A stretch of DNA of 64,000 bases, taken from positions 22,479,185-22,543,184 of the forward strand of contig CM044966.1 in assembly GCA_024516035.1 (NCBI GenBank), read 5' to 3'. The notes beneath the pieces are model-generated. The model saw only the letters and a list, made by a program, of their open reading frames with translations. It was not told the DNA's origin and searched no databases. The DNA is from Bactericera cockerelli (taxonomy: Eukaryota; Arthropoda; Insecta; Hemiptera; Triozidae). Shown here in pieces: positions 1 through 11,400 of the stretch (its first letter is position 1; every line of letters starts with the position of its first letter). The position numbers and the translations under genes were made by a program.

Positions 1-654
1 TTTCTTCACAAAACGAACACAATTCTTCTAATACAGTCAAATCTATATGTAAAAGAAGAACTGGATATAAGAAGAACCATGATATACACAAGAAAACGAT
101 TTATAGGTCAAATTTACCTATCTATAAGGCAAAATAAACGACTTTATAAGAGAAACCTGAATATAAGAGAAAAAAATTCCCGATCCTATTACATGTAGGT
201 ATATTAAAAAATCTATTATATCCAGATTCAGGTGTATTATTTTTCTTTTAAAGGGGAAATGGATAGTTCGATGAATTTTATTTAGTTGTTTCATTTTTAC
301 AGATAATATATTTCTGCCATTTGCAATCCAGAGGGCAAAGTAATAAGAATAGGTACTTGAGCAATTTCCTCTCTGGATTACAAGTGTCATTTTTTGGAAT
401 AAGTATGATCTTGCCTTTGGTTCTCCAATTAGGTGTATAAGGTGTATTATATTTTTTTGAATGTGTTGTTATTAGGGAATACAGACAATAACGTACGGTA
501 TAGACTCTACAAATACCTAATGATATAAAAAAAAATACAAAATTGAGAACAATAAAAACAAGAAAAACATAAACAACATACCGTCTCAAAAGTAAGGTTC
601 CCTTCCCTACGCTATGAAAAAAATCCTAAAAAGAAAAAAAAAAAAAAAAAATTC
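1..654. other. AT-rich stretch, no gene seen
   Basis: No exon, domain or known repeat was recognised. Short open frames here are compositional. The stretch ends in a long A-run just before the mariner remnant. Confidence 0.5.
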
Positions 655-925
655 AACATATTTTTATTGCATTGTGTTCAGTAACATCCTATCATTTTTT
701 TACATCATTTCCAGCTCGATCGATGCATTTTTGGAACCGTGGGAGCAATGTATGTAAACCCTGCTTGACAAACTGCGCGTCCAAACTAGAGATCCCAGTA
801 CAAACAGCGGTCTTGAGCTTGTCGTCTTTTCGGAAGCTTTTCCTTCCCAAATAAACTTTCAGAAGGGGAAACAAGTGAAAGTCACTTGCTGCCAGATCAG
901 GTCAGTATGGTGGGTGGCCTGGACT
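655..925 (-). pseudogene. mariner transposase C-terminal remnant (left, inverted arm)
   Basis: On the minus strand this reads a mariner-type transposase tail: a PPY-like start, then LLKVYLGRKSFRKDDKLKTA, LDAQFVKQGLH and PRFQKCIDRAGND. The outer end carries the motif ATTGCATTGTGTTCAGTAAC, which recurs inverted at the outer end of the right arm. The catalytic N-terminal half is absent, so this is dead. Mariner transposases (Tc1/mariner, DDD/DDE) cut and paste DNA at TA sites. Confidence 0.75.
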
Positions 926-1290
926 TCTGACGAAACAAGTTTTCTTGATCCACGATAACGCTCGCCCCTATTCAGCTCGAAAGACTCAAGATCTCCTTAA
1001 TTCATTCAGATGGGGAGTTTTTGGCCACCCACCATATTCATCTGATCTGGTAGCAAGTGGCTTTTACTTGTTTCCCCTTCTGAAAGTTTATTTGGAGAGA
1101 AAAGCTTCCGAAACGACGAGAAGCTCAAGACCGCTGTCCGTACTTGGACCTCTAGTTTAGAAGCGCAGTTTGTCAAAGAGGTACACATAAATTGTTCCCC
1201 CGGTTCCAAAAGTGCATTGATCAAGCTAGAAATGATGTAGAAAAATAATAGAATGCTACTGAACACAATGCAATAAACAGACAAATAAGG
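926..1290 (+). pseudogene. mariner transposase C-terminal remnant (right arm)
   Basis: The plus strand encodes the mariner hallmark HDNARPYSARKTQDLL followed by FGHPPYSSDL and FPLLKVYLERK, with frameshifts after that. HDNARPHxA and HPPYSPDLxPxD are the known motifs around the second and third catalytic acids. The third acid's region reads DLVASGFYLF, so the expected D is changed. It lies head to head with the left arm. Confidence 0.8.
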
Positions 1291-1299
1291 AAACATCAG

Positions 1300-1890
1300 A
1301 CTTTCATTACTTGGTTCTGGGGACCCTTGTTAATTGTAAGCCTCCTTGTATAAATTTGATGAAATGTAAAATGTCAAGTTGGGCGACCATTGAACACGAT
1401 GATGATAGTCTGGCTGGGAGACGTTAAACAGGGAGAAGACCAGTGTCTTGCTAGAGGACTATAAACAGAGAATAGACTGTGACCATTCAAATTCTAATTC
1501 TCGTGACGCTGGCTTTTTCCGGCCCCACTCAGGCTGGGTGAGGTCAATGTGAGTAGCAGGTTTGTGAGTTTCCTGCAAATGGAGGGTAAAACCCCCGTCG
1601 TGATATGACCATGGCAGTTGAAAGCGACGTTAAAACCCCACTTAAAAAAAAAGAGAATAGACTAGCCAACCCTTACAAGTTTAATGGCTTATAAAGAAAA
1701 GTCCAAGTCCTCATGATGGTTGATCGCACATAGAAATATGTGGTTCAGGACGAGCCAACTTTGTAATAAAGTTGGCTGCAGACCATCACTCACCCCTCCA
1801 GCTGTAGCCAAGCTGGCTACAACAACAACAACAACTCAATTATGATGATGATGTTGATGATAATGATGATGATGATTATGATGATGATTG
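1300..1890 (+). repeat. Fragments of dispersed repeats and a (GAT)n run
   Basis: Positions 1310-1470 match the family containing TTGGTTCTGGGG and ACTATAAACAG, also seen at 17.2-17.7, 28.1 and 30.6 kb. Positions 1500-1650 match the 3' body of SINE-B. Positions 1838-1890 are GAT-rich. No gene was seen. Confidence 0.55.
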
Positions 1891-1906
1891 TAAAAAGTAA
1901 ACTTAC

Positions 1907-1952
1907 CCAGACAGGCGAACACCACAACCAAACTGACGAGAGCGATCTTCAT
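1907..1952 (-). CDS. Gene A exon 1: signal peptide of short secreted protein (partial gene)
   Basis: A 46-nt coding exon, ATG to donor, reads MKIALVSLVVVFACL plus one base, followed by the donor G|GTAAGT. The start codon, length, phase (1) and peptide match exon 1 of genes B, C and D almost exactly, so this is a fourth member of the short subfamily. Exon 2, recognisable in B-D by an acceptor followed by AYSSEAAS, is not present between 1 and 1906, so it must lie outside the window or be lost. An upstream TATA box and leader resemble those of B-D. The function is unknown; export from the cell is inferred from the hydrophobic leader. Confidence 0.7.
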
Positions 1953-1964
1953 TGTTATTAGAAC

Positions 1965-2010
1965 GAAGAGAAGTGTCTGTGATACCAGAGGTAAGTTGTG
2001 ACTATGTTAC
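1965..2010 (-). repeat. Two copies of the 22-bp leader unit (gene A)
   Basis: Between the ATG and the TATA box are two imperfect copies of a unit resembling GTAAGTGACTATG followed by TTACCAAAG (plus-strand sense). The same unit is present twice in B, six times in C and is absent from D. Confidence 0.6.
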
Positions 2011-2058
2011 CAAAGGAAAGGTAAGTTAACAGTGAATTGACTCGAGACCAGCCAAGTT

Positions 2059-2064
2059 TTTATA
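2059..2064 (-). promoter_or_regulatory. TATA box of gene A
   Basis: TATAAAAAC in transcript sense lies 107 nt upstream of the ATG. The same element occurs at the matching place in B, C and D, and flanking sequence to about 2260 is also shared. Confidence 0.6.
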
Positions 2065-2109
2065 TTGTTCATTTTTTTTTACGAATGGTCTTGACATGGT
2101 GATATGAAA

Positions 2110-2260
2110 AAATGTTTTATTGTAAATTTACTATTAATAAATATTAATTTTTATAGATCAAACAGGAAAATATTAAATATGATCAATAAAGATGATTTTT
2201 ATTATTAGAGAGAGACAATTAAATAAAATGTTTCAAGAAACTGCTCACGTAACAGAGAGT
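2110..2260 (-). promoter_or_regulatory. Conserved distal promoter block of gene A
   Basis: The stretch containing GTAAATTTACT and GATGATTTTTATTATT followed by AGAGAGACAA is found again upstream of B (about 16490-16600), C (26060-26170) and D (29470-29580). Conservation may reflect recent duplication rather than regulation. Confidence 0.45.
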
Positions 2261-2514
2261 TGCCAAAAGTTGACAGCATAGCAATCACATATTACTAACT
2301 AGAACTAATTTAAAAATATATTCATTTAATAAATTAATATGACGAATTTAATGAATCGTTTTATGCACAAAATTAAGATAGGAGACTGATAACAAAGATG
2401 GTCAATTATTTAATGTGAAAAATCGTACGTCTTCAGCTGAAAGATAATAAAATTGCTAACAATAAAGAGAACGATCTAATGGGGACTTAACATGATAGAA
2501 ACTATTGAAGAAAT

Positions 2515-3225
2515 AAAAAAACACTGCCAATTATGGACACAATACTTCCTCGTGATTGTTTCACATTGTGTACACGTGCGAATTTTGAGTTTTTATACTA
2601 AATTACTTGTATCTCCAAAACGACTCAACCGATTTTCTTCAAATTTGTTTTATATGGTATAATATTGTTTTTTCTATATTCTAGATTCTACAAAAAATTC
2701 TGTATCGGCAAGTCGTGGTCCTTATTTTTTTACTTTTTTGTCCAAAATTTTGGATTTTCTTAAATATCAGAGTCAAATTATAATTAATGAAAAAATAAAT
2801 ATAAATAGCCTATGTAAAATAATAATATGCATAACCACACAAATTTTCATCAAAATCGGGTGTACCGTTCACGAGATATAAGCGTTTAAGTAAAAAGTTA
2901 GTGGTCAGGCGCATGGTCTCTTTCACCAAGAACCGCTAGTACGAATTCGATTAATTTAAAATGGGATCATTTACAGAATGTCTCCTAGATGTGTGCAAAA
3001 TTTCATCGAAATCGGTCGAGTAGTTTCCGAGATTTGCGCGTTACAAGGAATCGTTTTAACAGACCGACAGACCGACAGACGGACACAAAACCAAATTTGC
3101 TCAGGAGGTTATGAAACGTCCAGAAATATGAAAAAAATTGAAATCGGAGCAAAAAAATATTTTTTTTTACAAAAACGAACACAATACTTCCGATTTCTAA
3201 TATTAGAAATTTATCGGAAGTAAAA
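2515..3225 (+). repeat. Dispersed repeat family 1, copy 1
   Basis: A unit of about 700 bp. Its order is: ACTTGTATCTCCAAAACGAC, a block around ATATAAGCG, a CCGACAGA-rich stretch, AAACGTCCAGAAATATG, and a terminal palindrome ACTTCCGATTTCTAATATTA continuing to TCGGAAGT. The same order is found inverted at 4453-5140 and 15308-15920. No intact coding region was seen. Confidence 0.75.
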
Positions 3226-3544
3226 ATAATCTGGTTTGTACAATGAACATCACACGAGTCTCTATTATCTAAACTTGAGCAATTTCTTTCTTTTTTATTA
3301 CATCAGACAGCAAAAAGTTCAAAAAACTTCTCAAAAACACGCACGCACACATACGTACGCACAAGACTATTTGATAAAAAGTACTTTTTTGGAATCAGGA
3401 GATTCTACTTCTCCCAGAAATGTTCGATTCAGCTGAATTAAAAAAAAAACGACGAAAACATTACTTTCTATACCTTTTAGGTAATGGAAAGTAAAATTAG
3501 ATAATACTTTAGCAATATTTTTAGCAGAAACCAAAAAAAAATCA

Positions 3545-3895
3545 GCAGCCTCCGTGGAGTAACGGTTGTAACTACTGCCCGTAGTCCAGAGATCCCGAGT
3601 TCGATCGTCGTTGGAGCAGAAAGGAAAATTTTGTTCCCTTTAACACGTGAGGCTAGGATTTCCGGCCCTACCCAGGCTGGGTGGGGTTAATTTGCGTAGC
3701 TGGTACGATTCCCAGCGAATGGAGAGTAACATCCCCGTCCTCATTAGGACGTTAAAACCAAATAGAATCGTTGGCGTTAGGAAGGACATCTAGTCGTAAA
3801 AAAAAGTGCTCCACTCTACAAACCTCAACCACGAGGTTGAACATTGAACAATGCCAGCCTCACAAGCAACATAAGCTAATACGGAATAAAGGCAA
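3545..3895 (+). repeat. SINE-B, full-length tRNA-derived copy
   Basis: The head is tRNA-like: CTCCGTGGAGTAACGGTTG carries a degenerate A box and GAGTTCGATCG the B box. The body contains CCCAGGCTGGGTGGGG and the tail GGAAGGACATCTAG and CCACGAGGTTGAAC. Other copies lie at 26.5, 30.7, 47.0, 50.7 and 52.6 kb. Confidence 0.8.
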
Positions 3896-4014
3896 AATGA
3901 CGTCTACTTTAATATCCAGAAAAAGGTGTTTTATTTTTTCTTATATTCGAATTTTTTCAAAATTCTGTATTGGCAAGTAAAGAAGGTGAATTTGCAATTT
4001 TTTATCTATTATTT

Positions 4015-4215
4015 TGGATTTTCTTATTCTTACTCCTGCCTATACAAAAAAACTAAACTTTTGATGTCTAAAGTGCCCTAAAAAAGGGTACATCATTATA
4101 TTATCCATCAATTTAAAATAATTTTTATTCATACTCGTACCTATTCAAAAAATAAAAACTTTTGGTATCTAAAGTGCCCTAAAAAAAGGTACATCATTTT
4201 ATTATCAATCAATTT
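4015..4215 (+). repeat. Direct duplication, two units of about 100 bp
   Basis: Both units contain AAAGTGCCCTAAAAAA and GGTACATCATT followed by CAATTTAAAA. No coding potential was seen. Confidence 0.7.
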
Positions 4216-4222
4216 AAAAAAA

Positions 4223-4252
4223 TAGTGACATTATCATACATGATAATGTCAC
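4223..4252. repeat. Perfect hairpin, 14-bp arms
   Basis: AGTGACATTATCAT is followed by two bases and then its exact reverse complement. It probably belongs to a small palindromic element. Confidence 0.75.
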
Positions 4253-4452
4253 TTTTTTTTAATTATGCTCACTTGAAATAAATAATGTCCTAGTAAAACG
4301 ATATTTAATTGGTGATATGAAGGTACCATAAATGATTGGTAATTGCATTTATTTTTACGTAAAAGAAGTGTTTCTTAATGATGCCTCAACAATTTGAAGT
4401 TAAATGATAAATTTTATGGATGATTAATTTAAATTTTTGGTAAAAGAATTGT

Positions 4453-5140
4453 TATTACTTCCGAGTAATTTCTAATATTAGAAATCGGAAGTATCGTGTT
4501 CGTTTTTTGTAAAAATAATAATATTTTTGCTCCGATTTCAATTTTTTTTTTTTAAATTTCTGGACGTTTGATAGCTTCCTGAACAACTTTGGTGTTGTGT
4601 CTGTCGGTCTGTTAAATACATTCCTTGTAACGCGCAAATTTTAGAAACTACTCAACAGATTTTGACGAAATTTTGCACACATATAGGAGACATTCTGTAG
4701 ATGGTTCTATTTAAAATTTATCAACTTCGCATTAGCGGTTCTTGGTAATACAGACCATGCGCTCGGCTAATAACTTTTTACTGAAACGCTTATATCTCGT
4801 GAACGGTACACCCGATTTTAATGAAATTTTGTATGTGTAGGATGCATACTAGTGTTTTACATACCAAATTTAATTGTAATTATTTTTTAATAAAATATGA
4901 TTTATCTTGGAAAAAATGTTCAAAAATAAGGCTTATGATTGGCCGATAGATATTTTTTTATAAAATCTAGAATGTAGGAAAAACATTATTCTGCTATATA
5001 AAACAAAGTTCAAGAAAATCTCTTTAGTCGTTTTGGAGATACAAGTGATTTAGTATAAAATCTCAAAATTACCACTTGTAAACAATGTGAATCAATCACG
5101 AGGAAGTATTGTGTCCCTCATTGGCAGTGTATTTTTTATG
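4453..5140 (-). repeat. Dispersed repeat family 1, copy 2 (inverted)
   Basis: Same module order as copy 1 but on the minus strand. It starts with the palindrome around TTTCTAATATTAGAAATCGG and runs to GTGAATCAATCACGAGG. It ends 230 bp before gene F exon 1. Confidence 0.75.
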
Positions 5141-5372
5141 ATAACTATTTTACTAAGTCAGAAATTCACTGTGAATAGTTATTTTAGTAAAAATGCTATC
5201 ATTCACTAAACAAGTAAATGCCTGTTTCTGCTGGTCGACTCCAATCATTCTTAAAAAGAAATATTCATGGGTAAATTCTCTGACCTTCATTCCTAACTCT
5301 TTGAAACAGAGGAAATAAATATTCTTGTTATATCTAGAGAATCTCAAGTGTTCAATGTTAAAAAATCTCAAG

Positions 5373-5424
5373 ATGAAAATTCTCTACCGGATAACTGTTG
5401 TGATATTGGTTCTTTGTCATTTCG
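5373..5424 (+). CDS. Gene F exon 1: signal peptide
   Basis: A 52-nt coding exon reads MKILYRITVVILVLCHF plus one base, ending at donor G|GTAAGTG. It matches exon 1 of gene E (MKILHQTAVVLLVLSCF) in length and phase. Upstream, GGTAAATTCTCTGA and CTTCATTCCTA match the upstream region of E. The only fitting second exon on the plus strand is 18085-18749: the split codon G+AC gives Asp and the frame is open to the stop. The intron would be 12.66 kb, swollen by a LINE, a Helitron and the antisense gene B. A separate, lost exon 2 is the alternative. Confidence 0.7.
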
Positions 5425-5477
5425 GTAAGTGCTTTACGTGTATGGATAGTAAGTGAAATAATAAGTAAAAAATAAGT

Positions 5478-6058
5478 AAAACATCACACGACTTTCCTCA
5501 TCCTATTAGGAATGGGAACGGGACCAAAAGCCACTGGTGACTCAATGGTAACAGTTAGCTAAAAATCAATGTCAAATTCGTAATCAGCCCCTCAAATCAT
5601 TTAATTTGATATGTCACAACCCCCATCTACGATAAATAATAATAAAAAAAGTTGGTCTAAATGCGGCCGATTTCAACCAAAAGTTTCGTGGTTTGTCTGG
5701 TGTATAAAATTAATTTTCATACAAAATTTTAAGTCTCCATCTAGCTTTTACCGTTCTCGAGATATCGTGTTCACACACACACACAGACGAACAGACAGCG
5801 GATAAGTCAAAAACAGGAGCCGCTCCCCCAAATAAAGCTAGATAAACCTTATCTAGCAACAGTAAAGTTGCACTTATTATTTGCTACAGAGACGGGCAGA
5901 CACAAACACACGGACGCACGAATCAATGGCCGAAAACAATTTTTTTGGTACCCTGAGGCTATGATTCGTCCAGAAATGTGAAAAACTGGGTAGGTCAAAA
6001 TTTCGACAAATACAATAATTTATACTTTCCTTATTATAGGATAAGGAAAGTGAAAAAA
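5478..6058 (+). repeat. Dispersed repeat family 2, copy at 5.5 kb
   Basis: The module order is CACACGACTTTCC, GTAACAGTTAGCTAAAAAT, a GATATGTCACAACCC block, ACCAAAAGTTTCGTGG, CGTTCTCGAGATATCGTG, CACACACA, GGCCGAAAACAA, CGTCCAGAAATGTG, and a terminal palindrome CTTTCCTTATTATAGGATAA. Other copies lie at 25, 29, 31, 39, 48.7, 51.6 and 59.4 kb. Confidence 0.7.
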
Positions 6059-6329
6059 ATGAGTGAAAAAGCATGAATAATAAGTAGAGTCATTATATGA
6101 CTCTTATTTTCCTAAAATATAACTTTAATAAATATGACATTATGACATTTATTTTTGTCAAATATGACTCTCTTTATGACATTTATTCCTAAATTAACCG
6201 ATAAAAAAAGAAAAACAGATACATTTTCAAGGAAATAAATCAACCAAGGCTTGTATGAGTGTTACCATTTTATCAATCAATTTACATTTTTCATTGAAAA
6301 TTTGAAAAATAACATCAAGTGGTCAGACA

Positions 6330-6530
6330 GATCATTCTGTCCCGGTAGCTATGTGAATCCAGAGATTCCAGAAGTCGCGGGTTCGAAACCCAGCCGGGAC
6401 ATGACAAGTTATCCTCCCATTTGGGATTTTTTATCATTATAATACGTCTTGGACTTACTGCTGGAATAATGGGACATAGTAGTCCTAATTGGGCAGTATA
6501 AATAAGGCGATATTATTATTCTGAAACTGA
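6330..6530 (+). repeat. SINE-F (tRNA-derived)
   Basis: The tRNA-like head ends in the B box GCGGGTTCGAAACCC. The tail contains TACGTCTTGGACTTACTGC and GGGCAGTATAAATAAGG. Copies or parts also occur at 16.6 (minus), 40.2, 42.9 (minus), 47.8, 50.1 and 55.3 kb. Confidence 0.8.
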
Positions 6531-6599
6531 GCCTTCTATCATTCAGGATATATTTCATCTTTGAAAATCTTCTTTCAACGTCACCTGTGGAGTATCTGC

Positions 6600-6830
6600 C
6601 AGTGCCGTATTTGAGGGGGGGGGCTAGCCCCCCCCCCCCCTCTCACCTGAACGCAGGCGCTCGTCCCGGGCCCCCCCTGCCTTGGATTTTTTTCTAGGTA
6701 CATTACGTATCTACATACGTACATGTTGATTCCTAAACACAATAAACAGTAAAAAAACAACTACATTACACCATAATTATTATTATACTATTTGGGCCCC
6801 CCCCTGACGAAACTCCTGGATACGGCCCTG
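6600..6830. mobile_element. Non-autonomous hAT element with target duplication
   Basis: It starts CAGTGCCGTATTTGAGG and ends TCCTGGATACGGCCCTG, matching ends of hAT type. It is flanked by near-identical 8-bp direct repeats, GTATCTGC and GTATCTAC. The inside has G and C runs and no transposase. Confidence 0.75.
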
Positions 6831-7081
6831 GTATCTACTAGCAGCAAACTCCATGACCAGGATATCCTGCACAGTCCAGCCATCTTTTATTTCGGTGTCT
6901 TCCCCATTAGAGTGTTTACAATGTTGTTGATATCCTCAAAACCACAATTCCTTTCCAGGACTGCCCTTCACCTTCTCCTGTATTTTGATTCCCACGACCC
7001 CTGGATATTTTTTTTTGCCCTGATCTTCTCCACATTATTAAGAGCCACAGGTCAACAGTAAGAGGTATTCCTTGAGATTGA

Positions 7082-7214
7082 GGGCGGAATTAATAGACAA
7101 CATCAATAAATTAAGTCGTTGGTAAGTGGCGGTTTTCCCTATCTTACACAGTACCTACGCAATCGGTGACTTAGCGCCACAGACGTATTACAAAAACGTC
7201 TATTAATTCCGCCC
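7082..7214. mobile_element. MITE with GGGCGGAATTAATAGAC terminal inverted repeats
   Basis: A 133-bp element whose ends, GGGCGGAATTAATAGAC and GTCTATTAATTCCGCCC, are perfect inverted repeats. A second copy lies at 43128-43256. Diverged relatives lie in the introns of genes C (about 24515-24605) and D (28620-28730). Confidence 0.8.
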
Positions 7215-7624
7215 TGAGTTTCCTCAATTATCTTCGGCATATCTTTGAAATTTGACTCTAAATATACATATCACCTTCTTTTTTAATTTTTTTAATCATA
7301 TTTTATTCTTTAAATATAAAAAAAAACTTCTCCAAGGGACGTAAAATAAATGCTTCATTCTTTCAGTTAGGGTCTCACCAGTTTCCATATTTTTTATTTT
7401 TGCGTCTTAGGCTGTTATTTTCGCTTCTTGGAGTCGAATCTTAAATATTTGATTCATTTTACGAGCTTAAGCATAACGTGCAAGGATAATTAGTGAGAAT
7501 TTTTTTTTTATTACGTACTTAGTTATTGCCTTCCTCCTTAAGATCGTTAAGTTAACCCTACAATATACTTTCTTATCATTATTATTTTATTCTTAAATGT
7601 ACATGTAGGCTGAGCTTTTTCACA

Positions 7625-7750
7625 TTTCTCTTTAAGTCCTATGTGTATAACTATTAAAATTGTACCTTGTTTTTAATTTGTACTTAATTTCAAAAATAAA
7701 AAGTGGCTGTATGGACTTATTTTGGTCCACTGCCAAAAAAAAAAACCCTA
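7625..7750 (+). mobile_element. 5'-truncated LINE 3' end
   Basis: TTGTACCTTGTTTTTAATTT followed by AAAAGTGGCTGTATGGAC and TGGTCCACTGCC plus an A-run is almost the same as 37040-37130, where it follows a recognisable LINE ORF. This is the dead 3' tail of that family. Confidence 0.75.
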
Positions 7751-8215
7751 CAATGCATGAATTAACCGATTTTGATGAAGTTTTGAGAAAACATAGCTAT
7801 TGGCTATTGGAGCTATTGGAGAGAAATAGCTATTGGCTCATCATGGGAAAAATAATGAAAAATTTATACCCAACTTTTTCGGTCACTTTCCGCCAAAAAA
7901 AGGGTGCAATGCATCACTATGCATTTAGGTACCTGCATTTTTCCCCATCAGGAAGATATGAACAAATATGAATCTTATCAAATGAATGAAAACGCATGTT
8001 ATTATTTTTGTTTTAAGGCAAAACAAAATGGACTTTATTTTTGTACAGTACCTACATACACAATTTATACAGTACCTACATACCATTATCTTAATCATTT
8101 ATATTATAATTCTATTTTTTTATAATTATAATTTTAGTCCTTCAAAATTTTTGACAAGTACAGAATTAATTATTTTCTCAATAGAAATATTACTAATATT
8201 TAATAATGTAATGAC
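7751..8215. other. No gene recognised
   Basis: AT-rich, with a short direct repeat of CTATTGGAG near 7800 and local repeats of CAGTACCTACATAC near 8045-8085. Open frames here have no recognisable similarity. Confidence 0.4.
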
Positions 8216-8425
8216 CAATTCGATCTTGGTAACCAAACCAAACCAAACATATTTTTATTGTACATTAAATTAATAACAATTTATGGTACAACGTCAAATC
8301 ATAAAGATAAATTTGTGAGAAGATAAATTTGTGCTAATAATAAAAAAGAAGAGCTAATTAATGCTTAATGTACTATATATGAAAATAAAATTCTAAAATT
8401 AATCTTGGCCTTGTAAAAATATATT

Positions 8426-11400
8426 TTACAAGGTCCTATCTTTATCATTTAAAAACTCAGGTACAGAGTAGTAGGCCTTTGTTTTGAGGTTACTTTCAAT
8501 ATATTGTTTAAACAAAGGATAGGGTAGGTTACGAGTTTGGAGTGACAGTTTGTTGTAAAAAAGTAACCCATAGTAATTTTCCCCATTCCTTGCGGCGTTC
8601 ACACGGTGTTGAAGAGGGACCAAATTTGATTTATTACGCGTGTTGTAAGTATGTACATTTTCAAAGGTTTGGAATTGGTGTAGGTTTTTCTTAACATGGA
8701 GCAGGCACTGCAGAATGAATAGGGAAGGTAGAGTTAGTATTTCCTGCTTAATGAATAATGGCTTAGCATGATCTCGGTATCTTGCAAAGCTTATGATACG
8801 AACCGATTTCTTCTGTAATATGAAAACATTTTTTGCAGCAGCAGAATGACCCCATAGAAGAATACCGTAAGACATAATTGAGTGTATTAGACCAAAGTAC
8901 GCGTTGCGTAGAACATTCGGAGAGATCTTCTTCTGTAGTTGACGTAGCAGAAAGAGCCTACTGCTTATTTTGCCAGAGATTGCATCAGTGTGCGTATGCC
9001 ATTTTAAGTGAGGGTCCACATATAGTCCCAATAACCTGACAGATGACGGATTTTCCGTGTTTGAAATATTTTTGAGGCCAAACACTATACTCTGAGTTTT
9101 TTCCTGATTCAGATGTAAACGATTTGACCCAAACCACACCTGTGCCTGCGTCAAGCCAATGCTTCCTTTCCTTAATAATTCCTCCTCGTCACTATCCTCC
9201 ACAAAGACAGTGGTGTCGTCTGCAAAAATCGCGACCTTTGCAAAGTCAGGTAAGTTGCTTGGGAGGTCATTTATGTATAATAGGAATGCCAAAGGCCCCA
9301 AGATTGACCCGGTCGGAATTCCCAAGTTAACAATGCAAGGATCAGACAGGCAATCCCCTACTTTGACTGTGTTGGACCTATTCTCTAGGTAAGACTGGAG
9401 TAACTTTATACTGGAGTTACAGAACTTGTAATGACTTAGCTTGGCCAGTAATATGCTATGGTTTAAGGTTTCAAAGGCCCTGGACAAGTCGCATAGGGTA
9501 GCGTATGTGTATGACTTTTTGTTAAAGGCAGACGCAATAAAACCGTTAAAAAAACTCACCGCATCAGCCGTCGAAAGATTTTTCCGAAAGCCGAATTGAC
9601 TGGGAGTGAGAAGGTTAAAGTGAGACACGTAAAGGATAATTTGGTCTGCCATAATACGTTCTACTATCTTACTAAGGATTGGTAATATAGAGATTGGTCT
9701 AAAATTTGAAGCTTGATCAATGGAATTTTTTTTATGTATAGGATATATTAGGCTTTGCTTAAGACAGTCAGGAAAAACATTATGTCTGAAGCACAGGTTA
9801 ATAAGCTGGACCAGCACAGGCGTTATTTGGTCTTGTACAATAAGTAATATATCTAAATTAAGGCCAAAATAATCCTTTCCTTTTTTTCTCGAAAGTGAAG
9901 ACATGACATTCTGGATCGTCGTGGCATTTATTTCAAAAAAGAAAAAGTTATCATCGACATGGTTCACAGAGACCTTGGATACCAAGCTTAGAGGTTCGAT
10001 GCTTGATGATGGCAAGTTATTTACAATAGCCAATGGTCCATTTTGGAAGCTAATGTTAAAATCATTTGCATTTAGCGAACTTTGTTCTGCTAAATTTTCG
10101 TTCTTCTTATTTTGATTTATTATACCCCATGCGGCTTTGTTGGGATTTTCAGATCGAGAAATTTTTTCGTCATTGGCTTTTCTTTTTGCTTCAGCAAGCT
10201 TGGATGTATATATTTTACGGGCGTCTTTTTTTCTACGTGCAAGCTCTGTAGTAGGACTAAAACTATATTGTTCACTTAAATTGTGTAGCTCTGACCGCAA
10301 TTGCTTTAATTCTTGTGTGAAAACAAATTCGGATTTTTTATTACTTGGACATACCTTAATGGTCTTTTCAGGAAAGGCTAATTTCGCCGCATCTGATAAT
10401 TTATTTTGAAATTTTTTGAACTTTTCGCCTGTATCAATGTGTGAGCTTTTTACAAATCCCCAATCTAATTTACCAACGATTTTCTGAAGACTTAGTTTCC
10501 CCGCCTCTGTGATGGGTCGTACTTTGATTATTTTTTGAACATTATTAGAGTTTTTGCCAGGTATAGGGAGTGTTATCGTCTGTGCATTGTGATCAGAAAA
10601 ACCAAGTTTATGAACATTTGTCTCAAAGTTATTATTAGAAAAATTTATAAATATATTATCGATACAATTTTGTCCTCTAGTAGGCTCAAAGATTGTAATG
10701 ATAAACCCATAAGAAGTAAGAATATTGGTAAATATTTTTGTTTCTGGGTCATTAGGGTTGTGAAAATGTATGTTTAGATCGCCACAAATACATACATTAG
10801 TATTTAAACAGAATTTATTAAGTACTCTTTCCAGGATATCACAGAACTGTACAAAATTGCCATGATTTGGTGGTCTATAAATACACAGAACAAGAATGCC
10901 ATGGTCAAGTAGTCTAATGCCTACAATCTCGCATACAGACTCTACCGAGTAGCTATCTAAAGAGTCAAGAACTTTGAAAGGCAAGTTATTTTTGCAATAC
11001 AGCATGACCCCTCCATATACTCTGCCTCTAATTACTTTTGAGCGAGAGCGAGATGTAGCGATTTTATAATTATTAATATTGCAATATTGCTCGTCACCTG
11101 AGCGTAGCCAGTGTTCCGTAATACCTACAACACTAGGCTGAGATTTATTATCATTCAAAAAATTCTCAAGTAGATCAATTTTGTTTTTGATTGATTCAAT
11201 ATTTAGGTGGAAGACTTTAAGGCTCAGCTTGTTTTCAATAGGTAATTTTTTTGTTATTTGTTTTTTGGGTATATTGTCAGAATAAGGTGGTTTACTGAAC
11301 TTTGAACTTTTTTTAGTTACTAGATCCAAGGAATGGTTTGCATCCTCTACTTGAGGATACAAACCATTCCTTAGATCTACTTCAATTGTTTGATTGTATC

